DNA of 64,000 bases from an uncultured Christensenella sp. (GCA_949290515.1 CASERZ010000001.1:1-64000); one strand, 5' to 3'; counted from the first letter of the stretch, positions 1 through 7,122 are shown. A program made the numbers and translations. Notes: generated from the sequence alone by a model not told the origin.

Positions 1-61
1 CCCGTCACTTCTCGGAGATCTTAAACGCCTGCCTTCGGCTTATTCGATTTTCGTTTGTCCG

Positions 62-151
62 TTATTTCCGTTCGTTTATCCATTTGACGGAGCGGCGCAG
101 TGCGTTGCGCTCCGATACGATGTCATTTAGTCCGTTACATTTCGGTTTCAT
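62..151 (-). CDS. 29-aa hypothetical small protein at end of a probable mobile element
   Basis: This small ORF reads MKPKCNGLNDIVSERN and then a basic tail ending WINERK. Its ATG lies inside the last codons of the gene at 135-284, a 17-nt overlap that suggests translational coupling. A weak purine-rich AAAGAACGGAA precedes the start. The sequence is strongly basic with a short helical look, but I do not recognise the family. The overlap and the position at the edge of atypical DNA suggest a small accessory gene of an integrative element whose larger genes (for example a recombinase) would lie left of position 1. A further 20-codon ORF starting MDKRTEITDKR follows at once, reading leftwards. 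Reality of translation is uncertain. Confidence 0.35.
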   Translation of the reverse strand: MKPKCNGLNDIVSERNALRRSVKWINERK

Positions 152-284
152 TCAAGTTCCGTTCTTTCGCCAATTCCAAAACTCTTGCCGCTATCGTTTC
201 AAAAAATATCCTCTGTTCGTTTTCCGATAACGCCGTAACATCCGGCGTGCCGACAGCAACGACTTCAAGTTTCGTTTTCAGCAT
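135..284 (-). CDS. 49-aa hypothetical protein, mobile-element type
   Basis: I chose the internal ATG because a full GAGGAGGTG Shine-Dalgarno sits 6-7 nt upstream on the minus strand. The protein begins MLKTKLEVVAVGTPDVTAL and continues with a predicted helix rich in Glu, Arg and Leu (FFETIAARVLELAKERN). There is no signal peptide or membrane segment. The pattern of a tiny acidic helical protein with a strong ribosome site just before still smaller ORFs is common near the recombinase end of Firmicutes integrative elements, but I cannot name the family. Just upstream is a hairpin (GAGGGG ... CCCCTC, about 314-336). Base composition is more GC-rich than the radical SAM cassette that follows. Function unknown. 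Confidence 0.6.
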   Translation of the reverse strand: MLKTKLEVVAVGTPDVTALSENEQRIFFETIAARVLELAKERNLNETEM

Positions 285-688
285 TTTATCACCTCCTCGC
301 GTGTATTTTTCGAGGGGCAGAAAAATACCCCTCACTATTTAGGCTCGAAAACGGCAAAAAGCAAGGGGCTCACACGAAACTTTTTCAAAAAATTTTCATT
401 TTGGCTTGTTTTGCCGCTTCCCGACCGCCCGATGACCAAAATTATAAACACTTATCCGCGAGGAGCGTGAGCATGTTAAGGTACACTCTTCCGTATCAAA
501 ACCGTTACTCAAGGGATACTGCGCCGTATGTGAAAGTCTACAAGCCGCCAATATGTAAATGCAGACGGCACGCAAGGCATCACCTCTCAAATACCGCCGC
601 ACGAGGAAACACGGGCGGATCGCCAAGCGGTTCAGCGGCGACCGCCCGTTCCCGTGCGCTTTGAGTTCCGCCTTGTTCCGCCTGCCCA
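285..688. other. GC-rich non-coding stretch beside a probable element end
   Basis: About 400 bases without a convincing gene. Reading frames here lack family resemblance; one plus-strand frame beginning at 472 has a GAGGAG upstream but its translation is low-complexity and not protein-like. A small palindrome near 314-336 (GAGGGGTATTT facing its complement) lies in the leader of the minus-strand gene at 135-284. The stretch is richer in G and C than the cassette beginning at 765, so a composition boundary falls between them. Confidence 0.4.
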
Positions 689-751
689 TATGGCGGGTGC
701 TTGAACGGCGAGGCGCAGCCGAGCCGCTCGTTTATTCAAGCACCCGCCATA
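689..751. repeat. 17-bp perfect inverted repeat with structured loop
   Basis: Left arm 689-705 (TATGGCGGGTGCTTGAA) and right arm 735-751 are exact reverse complements. The 29-nt loop can add a CGAG/CTCG pairing (709-712 with 727-730). It ends 13 nt before the -35 box of the radical SAM cassette. There is no T-run, so it is a poor intrinsic terminator; it could be an operator, an element boundary or a structured RNA end. Confidence 0.7.
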
Positions 752-764
752 GTGCCAAAAAGTA

Positions 765-793
765 TTGACAGCATCATATTGTTATGTTATAAT
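765..793 (+). promoter_or_regulatory. Consensus sigma-A promoter of the peptide / radical SAM cassette
   Basis: TTGACA at 765-770 and TATAAT at 788-793 are separated by 17 nt, a perfect match to the housekeeping consensus. The start of transcription would fall near 800, leaving a leader of about 20 nt before the ATG at 821. Confidence 0.85.
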
Positions 794-820
794 ATAAAAA
801 ATAAGTGGAGGAATAGTATT

Positions 821-1003
821 ATGTTAAATACATATGTAGGCTCTAATAATCTTTTGAAAGAGTATCTTGAACAAAGTGAATTAATTGAGCAATATTGTAA
901 GGCTCATACTGATTTTCATATCGATTCTTATTTTAAAGATGGGGAATGCGATCAAAATGGCAATTCCATAGTACATCACGCTGATTCACATCATGATTTT
1001 TAA
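821..1003 (+). CDS. 60-aa candidate RiPP precursor peptide with two HxDxHxD motifs
   Basis: The start is set by TGGAGG at 806-811 and by a perfect promoter just upstream. The N-terminal half (NNLLKEYLEQSELIEQY) looks like an amphipathic, acidic leader helix. The rest is patterned: H29-T-D31-F-H33-I-D35 and H53-A-D55-S-H57-H-D59-F60, that is two copies of HxDxHxD, the second at the very C-terminus. There are two cysteines, C26 and C43. The next gene, 17 nt downstream, is a radical SAM/SPASM enzyme, and short peptides directly upstream of such enzymes are usually their substrates. I infer a ribosomally made, post-translationally modified peptide with the C-terminal part as core. I do not recognise the precursor family, and it could instead be an unrelated small protein. 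Confidence 0.75.
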   Translation: MLNTYVGSNNLLKEYLEQSELIEQYCKAHTDFHIDSYFKDGECDQNGNSIVHHADSHHDF

Positions 1004-1020
1004 GAATCTCTATATAACTA

Positions 1021-2145
1021 ATGAAAATTCAAGCGGATTACCTAAATCTATTAATAAAGCCGACTAATATCTGCAATTTGAAATGCAAATATTGTTTCAA
1101 TGGCAATAATACTGATGAAGTACAAAGTTTTTTGCGAATCGAAGATTTAGAAAAATTTTTGTCGATATCATTTCAAAGTTCAAAAATTATTCAAATAGTT
1201 TGGCATGGTGGAGAACCTACATTAATTGGTATAGAGTATTTTGAAAAAGCGTTCTCCATTATTGCTAAGCTATTAAAAGCTTATAATAATAAAGTGACAC
1301 AATGTATTCAAACAAATGCAATTAATTTGTCGCAAGATTGGATAGATTTCTTAATATTAAATAATGTAAAAATTGGGACATCTTATGATGGATATTTAAA
1401 TGAATTAACACGCGGAAAAAGTGTGCAATATCTAAAATCCATGGCATTATTATCTAAAAGTTCTGTTAATGTTGGTGCCATATGTGTTGTTACAAAATTA
1501 ACATTAAATAGTATACTAGAAACTTATTTAGACTTTAATGAGCGTCGCCAATCCGTAAATTTCCGTCCTATTGTTTTAGAAAATGATGAGCGTAACAACA
1601 ATTTGCTGGCTGTAGGTGTTGAAGATTATTGTACCAAAATCAATAATCTTTTTGATTTTTGGTTAACTGATGTCAATTGTCAAATTAATGTGGAACCTTT
1701 TACTACATACCTTCAATTGTTATTAGGAAAACCGGGAAAAGTTTGCAATATGGGGGCGTGTATTGGGAGTTGGTTTTGTTTAGAACCCAACGGAGACATC
1801 ACTCCATGTAATAGAAGCTTCCCTAAAAAATACACATATGGAAATATTAGAAGTATTGATTCTTTTGAACAAATCTATAATTCTAGTGCCATGGCAAATC
1901 TTTTAGAGCAAGCAATTGAGCGTCGTAGAAAATGTGCAAATGAGTGTGATTATTTTAAATACTGTAATGGAGGTTGTAATTATGAGGCATTTATGGGTGG
2001 GAATATATGCGATAATGACTATTTTGAATGTCGAGTTTTTAAAACGACCTTTTCTCATGCAAAATCTCAAGTATCAATGTTAAAAAATTACAAAGGAATC
2101 AATCCAAAAATTGAAGACATAGTTCGAAAAATAAACAATTGTTAA
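1021..2145 (+). CDS. Radical SAM/SPASM peptide maturase
   Basis: The N-terminal radical SAM core has C18-x3-C22-x2-C25 (CNLKCKYC), which binds the 4Fe-4S cluster that cleaves S-adenosylmethionine, followed by a glycine-rich HGGEPTL strand. The C-terminal third is a SPASM domain with cysteines at 242, 247, 253, 263, 305, 309, 315, 319, 329 and 336, enough for two auxiliary clusters; the central spacing is C-x3-C-x5-C-x3-C rather than the usual C-x2-C. Family members install carbon-carbon, thioether or ether crosslinks in peptides or mature sulfatases; no sulfatase is nearby, but a 60-aa peptide is directly upstream. No Shine-Dalgarno precedes the ATG and an in-frame stop lies 4-6 nt before it, so expression is probably by reinitiation after the peptide. 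Codon use is visibly AT-rich, unlike the rest of the window, pointing to acquisition by transfer. Confidence 0.92.
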   Translation: MKIQADYLNLLIKPTNICNLKCKYCFNGNNTDEVQSFLRIEDLEKFLSISFQSSKIIQIVWHGGEPTLIGIEYFEKAFSIIAKLLKAYNNKVTQCIQTNAINLSQDWIDFLILNNVKIGTSYDGYLNELTRGKSVQYLKSMALLSKSSVNVGAICVVTKLTLNSILETYLDFNERRQSVNFRPIVLENDERNNNLLAVGVEDYCTKINNLFDFWLTDVNCQINVEPFTTYLQLLLGKPGKVCNMGACIGSWFCLEPNGDITPCNRSFPKKYTYGNIRSIDSFEQIYNSSAMANLLEQAIERRRKCANECDYFKYCNGGCNYEAFMGGNICDNDYFECRVFKTTFSHAKSQVSMLKNYKGINPKIEDIVRKINNC

Positions 2146-2745
2146 GATGTTGTAACAGAATGAGATTGATATTTATAGTATGACATGCATGCTATTATTA
2201 AATGTAATTTAGTTATGCTTGCATATGCCATAATTAACAACTTATAGAATATGATATTCGTTTTAGATTACTACCGCTCCACAAAAATAAAGTCGAATCA
2301 CTTTTTTCTAATAGTTGTTCAATTTTTATAAAAAACGCAAGCTAAACTTTTGGTTCAACTTACGCTAATAGTGGTGCACCAGCAAGGCGCGTCGCTTAAG
2401 ACGGGCACAAAAAGAGAGACGCAAAGTCTCTTTTTTTTATCCCCGAAGATGCTTGCGTCTCAAGTGCAATAGATTTGTGACAACGAAATAGTGATGTTCG
2501 AATAAGATGAATTTTCTTTTAAGTCATTTATGGTTTTATATTCAGATGTCAATAAATTACACATATTTGGCAAATAAGCATATTGTAATTACAGTTGTGA
2601 GATGATAAAATGATATAAAGATGATGTATAATCAAATTTTATTATGGATTTAAAAAGGCTTGCCGCCTTTGCCTTTATAACAGATACTTTCAATGATTTT
2701 AACTATTGATATGTTCAGAGTATGCGATTTTGAAGGGAGATGATT
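2146..2745. other. AT-rich intergenic stretch after the radical SAM cassette
   Basis: About 600 bases with no gene I can support. It holds an imperfect 12-bp inverted repeat (2336-2364, three mismatches), an intrinsic terminator near 2415-2438 and a downstream segment complementary to the terminator's left arm. No transporter, protease or immunity gene for the upstream peptide cassette is found here. Confidence 0.5.
2413..2438 (+). terminator. Intrinsic terminator, with possible competing hairpin
   Basis: AGAGAC (2415-2420) pairs with GTCTCT (2426-2431) and is followed by eight T residues. The segment GAGACGCAA (2416-2424) is also the exact complement of TTGCGTCTC at 2453-2461, so an alternative hairpin can form that would break the terminator. 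Confidence 0.75.
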
Positions 2746-4293
2746 ATGAAATTTTATCATTTGACAGATTTGCACTATTCGTCTAAATCCGTATGGAAGG
2801 GGAATTCCTGGGATATGGGGAAAGAAGAAGATGCTGTTCTTGCAAGATATTCTGAGGAAATCGTTAAAAAAGTAATTGATGATATAAAGATAGATAAGGA
2901 TGTCGATACCGTAATTATTACGGGAGATATTACTAATCAAGGGGGAAAGGATAGCCATAAAGAGATGGTGGAAATACTGCGGAGTTTAACAAAAAGCGGT
3001 AAAAAAGTGTATGCTATGGTTGCCAGTCACGACTTTAAATGGGACCCCTATATAATAGATGATAAAGGAAACAGATTAGCGTCTGATGATATTACTACTG
3101 AAGAAGAAGCTTACGCATATTATAAAGAATTCGGTTTTAATCAGGCAATATCTTATGATAAGCATACTTCTAGCTATGTTGTTCAGCTTAACGATAAGAT
3201 AAGATACGTGGCTGTAAATCCTTTATATAGTAACAAAAAAGTCAATAGCGGAATGTATTTTAGCGATAATTTTATGTTATGGATAAACGAGCAGGCCGAT
3301 AAAGCTGAATCTGACGGTTGTATACTTATAGGTGGGGTACATTATCCGATTCTGACACCTTCTCCTGTGTATAAAATGATAGGGGGAGTGGATTGCTTTA
3401 TAAAAGATTCTTCAGAAATAGCGCAGCAGTTCGCTGATATGGGAATCAATTTGTTTTTTGCAGGGCATACTCATATTCACAGTATAAATAATATGCTTTC
3501 GGAAAAAGGCAATAATTTTTTTCAGGTTACGACATCGGCACTTACGTCGTATCCTACATTCTATAGAAAAATCGAAATAGACGAAGAAACAGGCAATGTG
3601 AAAATTAATTCAATAGAAGCAGGCAATATTTTGGTTGACGGACATACAATCAACGTTAAAGAAGCTGCTAAAAATAATTTTATAAGTTTAATAGAACCTG
3701 TCGTTGAAAAAATGCAGTATGATGCAAATGCGCTTACCGTTATAGGCGGAGAAATGGAAAATAAAGGCGACGTTCTTAAAAAATATAATTTTATTATAAC
3801 AAAGTCGGCAAAGTTTTTATATAAACTTAAATTCGGTAAAATTGCAAAATATGTAAAAAAGGAAAGCGGACTGAAAAAGAATGAAATTGCCTCTGTGAAA
3901 GATAAAAGAGTATTGCCGTTTATTGCTCAATTAATAGCGTCGCTCTATGACGGAAAACAAGAATATAATCCTGAAAGTAAAGAATATAAAATATTTATGG
4001 GAATGGTAGCAGTGTTGGACAGTATAATTAAGAGCCTTCATATAAATATTGAAAAGAGGACGCATACGAAGGATTTATACGATTTAATTGAACCGTTATT
4101 ATATAACGCCGGGTTGGATAATTACACTTGCGAGTTTAACCTGAAAACTTCCTGCACTAACAATCAAATCTATAAAATAAAAAGCAAAAAAGGGTGGAAA
4201 ATAGTAACCATAGCTAGCTTATGCGCCATATTATTTTCACCGATATTATTGCCGTTGTTTTTAATTATATTATTGTGGTTTAAATTTAAATAA
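2746..4293 (+). CDS. Membrane-anchored metallophosphoesterase
   Basis: Start chosen at the second ATG because GGGAG lies 6 nt before it. The calcineurin-like fold is seen in D8-L-H10, G60-D61-ITNQG, the histidine of GGVHYPI and G240-H-T-H243, which bind the two catalytic metals. The usual GNH(D/E) motif is A93-S94-H95-D96 here, so the metal-bridging asparagine is replaced by serine; this may alter metal affinity or substrate. After the catalytic domain (about 1-280) comes a Lys-rich region and a C-terminal hydrophobic segment (about 484-512) ending in a basic tail, which should hold the enzyme on the membrane, catalytic side probably cytoplasmic since no signal peptide exists. Substrate is unknown (phosphomonoester, diester or nucleotide). 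It is monocistronic and AT-rich. Confidence 0.85.
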   Translation: MKFYHLTDLHYSSKSVWKGNSWDMGKEEDAVLARYSEEIVKKVIDDIKIDKDVDTVIITGDITNQGGKDSHKEMVEILRSLTKSGKKVYAMVASHDFKWDPYIIDDKGNRLASDDITTEEEAYAYYKEFGFNQAISYDKHTSSYVVQLNDKIRYVAVNPLYSNKKVNSGMYFSDNFMLWINEQADKAESDGCILIGGVHYPILTPSPVYKMIGGVDCFIKDSSEIAQQFADMGINLFFAGHTHIHSINNMLSEKGNNFFQVTTSALTSYPTFYRKIEIDEETGNVKINSIEAGNILVDGHTINVKEAAKNNFISLIEPVVEKMQYDANALTVIGGEMENKGDVLKKYNFIITKSAKFLYKLKFGKIAKYVKKESGLKKNEIASVKDKRVLPFIAQLIASLYDGKQEYNPESKEYKIFMGMVAVLDSIIKSLHINIEKRTHTKDLYDLIEPLLYNAGLDNYTCEFNLKTSCTNNQIYKIKSKKGWKIVTIASLCAILFSPILLPLFLIILLWFKFK

Positions 4294-4635
4294 GATAAAT
4301 TATTCAGATATATGCAATATAAAATTAAAAAAATTCTTTACCGGATTTTTCTGAAAGGTAGGCAGCATCTTAGAACAAATAATACGTTTTTCAATTTACT
4401 CTTGAAAAGAATATTTTTATATGTTATGATAAGAATATAGTTGGCTGTAATAGTTGAGTGAAATTATATGGAAGTGTCTTTTAAAAATTATAAATAAAGT
4501 AACAGGCTATCGTTATTCAATATTAATTGCAGACGTAGGCCCTCATACATTTTTTTGTAAAAAATGAAAACCTGCATAATATTTTTATATGAGATAAAAA
4601 TTTATATGGGAAAGTGCTGATGTCTGAGGTGAATC
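4294..4635. other. AT-rich leader/intergenic region
   Basis: About 340 bases. Contains one good promoter (4402-4430) reading to the right; the transcript would have an unexplained leader of roughly 200 nt. No riboswitch or terminator fold was recognised in it. Confidence 0.4.
4402..4430 (+). promoter_or_regulatory. Sigma-A promoter for the CmpB-like membrane protein
   Basis: TTGAAA (4402-4407), 17-nt spacer, TATGAT (4425-4430). Reads toward the gene starting at 4636. Confidence 0.6.
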
Positions 4636-5331
4636 GTGAAAGACAATAAGATTTCAAATGACGATATTATGAATGAGGAACAGATTCCTGAAAAACCTGT
4701 TGAAAAGCCCAAAAAGCGATGGACGATTTTCGGCGTCGAGTTTGTTTATCTTGCCTTTATAGGTATTTGCATTGCGTTTGTTGGCTGGATTTTGGAAAAC
4801 TCTGTCAAGCTTGTCACCAACGGTACTATTGATGCTAGATATCACATATTGCCATTTATCTCTCCTTATGTTCTGGTTTCGTTTGCCTTTCATATATGTT
4901 TAGGGGACGTTGACGATTTGACTGTATTCGGCAAAAAAATATTTAAGAAGACCAGCTGGAAAACGAAAGTATTATCCAACATACTGATATTTGTTTTTCT
5001 GTGTGTTGCGGTATTTTTAGGAGAATTGATAGTAGGCAATCTGTACGAGAAATGCTTCGGCGTAACTCTGTGGTATTACAGCAGCAGCAAGTTTTTGGTT
5101 ACAAAATATGCAGGACTGGTGCCTTCGCTTTGGTACGGCACTTTTGCGTATTTAATATTCAGATTTATATACAATCCTTTGTTAAAGCTGCTTAGAAAAG
5201 CTCCGTATAAGGCTATCAAAATAACGGTGATTATTTTAGGCACATTGATACTTGCGGACGCGACGAATTTATTGGTGCAGATAATAGTTTTCGGTAAAGC
5301 TCCTATGTTATGGCGCGTACAACTTTGGTAA
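4636..5331 (+). CDS. Putative ABC-transporter permease-like membrane protein (CmpB family)
   Basis: GTG start, chosen because GAGGTG lies 5 nt before it. After a hydrophilic, Pro/Lys-rich N-terminus (about 1-35) there are about five to six membrane segments. The first is followed by GWILE, and the order of segments resembles the family known as putative ABC-transporter type IV (CmpB, PF06541), where a G-W-x-x-E motif is typical. The usual GPYxPIYG-like motif is here degenerate (LPFISPYVL), so the family call is moderate. No ATPase partner is adjacent. Family function is unproven in general; I would annotate it only as an integral membrane protein of that family. Gene stands alone, followed by the tRNA-Pro promoter. 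Confidence 0.65.
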   Translation: MKDNKISNDDIMNEEQIPEKPVEKPKKRWTIFGVEFVYLAFIGICIAFVGWILENSVKLVTNGTIDARYHILPFISPYVLVSFAFHICLGDVDDLTVFGKKIFKKTSWKTKVLSNILIFVFLCVAVFLGELIVGNLYEKCFGVTLWYYSSSKFLVTKYAGLVPSLWYGTFAYLIFRFIYNPLLKLLRKAPYKAIKITVIILGTLILADATNLLVQIIVFGKAPMLWRVQLW

Positions 5332-5406
5332 ATCCCTATTATTTAACGCATATATTATATTGGTAAATAGCAGTTCGTTAGATATTTGATGCTACATTGA
5401 TTATTT

Positions 5407-5435
5407 TTGACTTGTATTTTTCATATATGTATGAT
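5407..5435 (+). promoter_or_regulatory. Promoter of tRNA-Pro
   Basis: TTGACT (5407-5412), 17-nt spacer, TATGAT (5430-5435), about 55 nt before the tRNA. Confidence 0.7.
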
Positions 5436-5490
5436 ATGATATATACCGTAAATTGAAACTGTCGGTATATATATGCTGAAAGTTGCTATT

Positions 5491-5567
5491 CGGGGTGTAG
5501 CGCAGTTTGGTAGCGCGCTTGGTTCGGGACCAAGAGGCCGTGGGTTCAAATCCCGTCACTCCGACCA
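5491..5567 (+). tRNA. tRNA-Pro (anticodon CGG)
   Basis: A full cloverleaf: acceptor CGGGGTG paired with CACTCCG, D-arm with GGTAGC, anticodon stem CTTGG/CCAAG around TTCGGGA giving anticodon CGG (reads CCG), T-arm GGGTTCAAATCCC, discriminator A and encoded CCA. Followed by an intrinsic terminator. Its 3' end is duplicated 190 bp downstream (5737-5757). Confidence 0.97.
5547..5567 (+). repeat. 21-bp direct repeat, copy 1 (3' end of tRNA-Pro)
   Basis: The last 21 nt of the tRNA, from CAAATCCCG through ACCA, recur exactly at 5737-5757. This is the arrangement left by tyrosine integrases that use a tRNA 3' end as attachment site. Confidence 0.9.
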
Positions 5568-5590
5568 TATTGAGGGTGCTCCCTTATGAT

Positions 5591-5631
5591 TAACAAAAAA
5601 GAGCGGTTTGGTTACCGTTCTTTTTTTGTTA
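5591..5631 (+). terminator. Intrinsic terminator of tRNA-Pro
   Basis: A long stem of TAACAAAAAAGAGCGGT facing ACCGTTCTTTTTTTGTTA around a TTGGTT loop, with a T-run in the 3' arm. Confidence 0.9.
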
Positions 5632-5736
5632 AAGTTTTGGTCGCAGCCTCAAGGTCTTCGTGCCTGGGAATACCGAAATAGTGACGCTCGCACGAGACGC
5701 TATAGCTTGCTCGCTAAGCCGTCGCGTGGCTCCTTG

Positions 5737-5757
5737 CAAATCCCGTCACTCCGACCA
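5737..5757 (+). repeat. 21-bp direct repeat, copy 2 (attachment-site-like scar)
   Basis: Exact copy of the tRNA-Pro 3' end, not part of a full tRNA: the preceding bases do not form a T-arm or anticodon arm. The 169-bp interval between the copies holds the tRNA terminator and unrecognised sequence. No integrase is nearby, so if an element was here it has been lost. Confidence 0.8.
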
Positions 5758-6007
5758 CGCTCGGGAGCAAAGGTAACTTTACTCCACTTTTTTATTCAAA
5801 AAGTTTCGCTGTAAACCTTGCTCCCTCGCTTTCGCAAAAAGTCACGCTTGGTTCGGCTGCTCAGTTGTAAACGCCTTCGCGACGTCTCACAGTCGCTACC
5901 AACTTTTTGCGAGGAAGCTCACTGTGTTCGCAGTTAAATTGATAAAAGTAATTAGTAAAAATTTATATAATTTCATATATTGGGAGCAGAAGAAGCAGAT
6001 TAATATA
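5758..6007. other. Intergenic stretch after the tRNA-Pro repeat
   Basis: About 250 bases (within a gene-free stretch from 5568 to 6098) with GC-richer islands such as CGCTCGGGAGC and GCTCCCTCGC, which are partly complementary to each other. I see no gene or recognised RNA in it. Confidence 0.35.
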
Positions 6008-6064
6008 TTTTGTCAAATTTTGAAGGGCGTTAAATTTGACAAAAACACATATTTATATTATCAT
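6008..6064 (+). promoter_or_regulatory. Promoter with overlapping 13-bp inverted-repeat operator
   Basis: TTGACA (6036-6041), 17-nt spacer, TATCAT (6059-6064). The right arm (6032-6044) of a perfect 13-bp inverted repeat covers the -35 box; the left arm is at 6008-6020 (TTTTGTCAAATTT), 11 nt apart. The layout fits a repressor site controlling the PI-PLC gene. Confidence 0.7.
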
Positions 6065-6098
6065 TAATATACAATCATAATAAGTAAGGTGTTGGGAT

Positions 6099-7109
6099 AT
6101 GAAAAAATTCAGAAAATTTTTAATAGCTATCATAATTGTTTTAAGCATAAGCGTGTTTGTTTTGGCAGCTTGCGACAACGTTCCCGAAAGTACTGTTTCG
6201 GATGAGCCTGTAGCAGAGCTTTCGTCGTGGATGAGTATGATTGAAGACGATACTTTGCTTACTGAGTTGGTAATTCCCGGAAGTCACGACAGCGGAACAA
6301 AGGGAATGAACTTATTTGCCGAAACTCAGGATAAGACTTATTTGGAGCAGCTCGAGAGAGGTTTCAGATATTTCGATACGCGCGTTATGTATACGGGCGG
6401 AGAGTTTTATATGTATCACTCCGTAAAGGGCGAAATGAAATATTCGCAAGTGCTTGAAGACGTCAAAGCTTTTTTAGATGAAAATCCTACAGAGACGGTT
6501 ATTCTCGATTTTCAGTGGACGGAAGGCGGAAACGATAAAGGTATTTTCGATATGCTCGAAGAAAAACTCGGCGACAAACTGATTAACGTCGAGGGCGAAA
6601 GCGCGCTTGAATTCGTCAAGGCTCTCACTTTGGGCGAAGCTAGAGGCAAGTGTCTTATATTCGTAGGGCAGAACGAGAGCAATCTTGACAGACCTTATCA
6701 GATTGCAAGAGATAAGGACAGTGAGGAAAGAGAGGGGAGCGCGCTACGTTCATATTACAATGCTTCATACAACCGTTCTTCTTCGCAGAAGTATATCGAA
6801 AAATACATTCCCGAGTATATAGAAATGTTCAAAAACTCCAAGGGCGGAATGTTTGTATTGCAAGGACAACTTACTTATGCGTTGACTTCGATTAGAGACG
6901 GTGAGGCAAAGCACGACCCCAATATGAATGCGTATGTCAAAGGTCTTTACGACAGTGATGATTTGCAGTATATCAATATAATAATGAGAGACTTCGTAAA
7001 TTGCGAGAAAGCTTCATATATTCTTAATCTGAATGTTGCAAAGAAACTTGTAAAGGCGACTGACGAAGAAGCTTACAAGACAATGCTCAAAAATTATATT
7101 GAATTGTAA
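6099..7109 (+). CDS. Phosphatidylinositol-specific phospholipase C-like lipoprotein
   Basis: A signal peptide (KK then a hydrophobic run) ends in the lipobox L-A-A-C25, so the protein is anchored outside the membrane. The PI-PLC X domain follows: IPGSH63DSGT and YMYH107S carry the two catalytic histidines, with RYFDTRV between them, the usual order in bacterial PI-PLCs. Length (336 aa) fits a single catalytic domain. Such enzymes cleave phosphatidylinositol or GPI-linked substrates to inositol phosphates and diacylglycerol; the substrate here is inferred. Ribosome site is GTAAGGTG 9-10 nt before the start. It is followed by a terminator and then a second lipoprotein gene. The operator-like inverted repeat at its promoter suggests regulated expression. 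Confidence 0.88.
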   Translation: MKKFRKFLIAIIIVLSISVFVLAACDNVPESTVSDEPVAELSSWMSMIEDDTLLTELVIPGSHDSGTKGMNLFAETQDKTYLEQLERGFRYFDTRVMYTGGEFYMYHSVKGEMKYSQVLEDVKAFLDENPTETVILDFQWTEGGNDKGIFDMLEEKLGDKLINVEGESALEFVKALTLGEARGKCLIFVGQNESNLDRPYQIARDKDSEEREGSALRSYYNASYNRSSSQKYIEKYIPEYIEMFKNSKGGMFVLQGQLTYALTSIRDGEAKHDPNMNAYVKGLYDSDDLQYINIIMRDFVNCEKASYILNLNVAKKLVKATDEEAYKTMLKNYIEL

Positions 7110-7122
7110 ATAAAACACTTTA

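Noticed and set aside
1..10. CCCGTCACT at the window start resembles the tRNA-Pro 3' end repeated at 5547 and 5737
   Set aside because: Only nine bases match and the following bases diverge; too short to call a third attachment site.
401..664. Possible plus-strand gene of 60-87 codons with a GAGGAG upstream
   Set aside because: Low-complexity Arg/Ala/Ser-rich translation, no homology I recognise, and it runs through GC-rich non-coding sequence next to an inverted repeat.
5568..5736. A gene or RNA inside the tRNA-Pro repeat interval
   Set aside because: Apart from the tRNA terminator no fold or frame could be supported in 169 bp.
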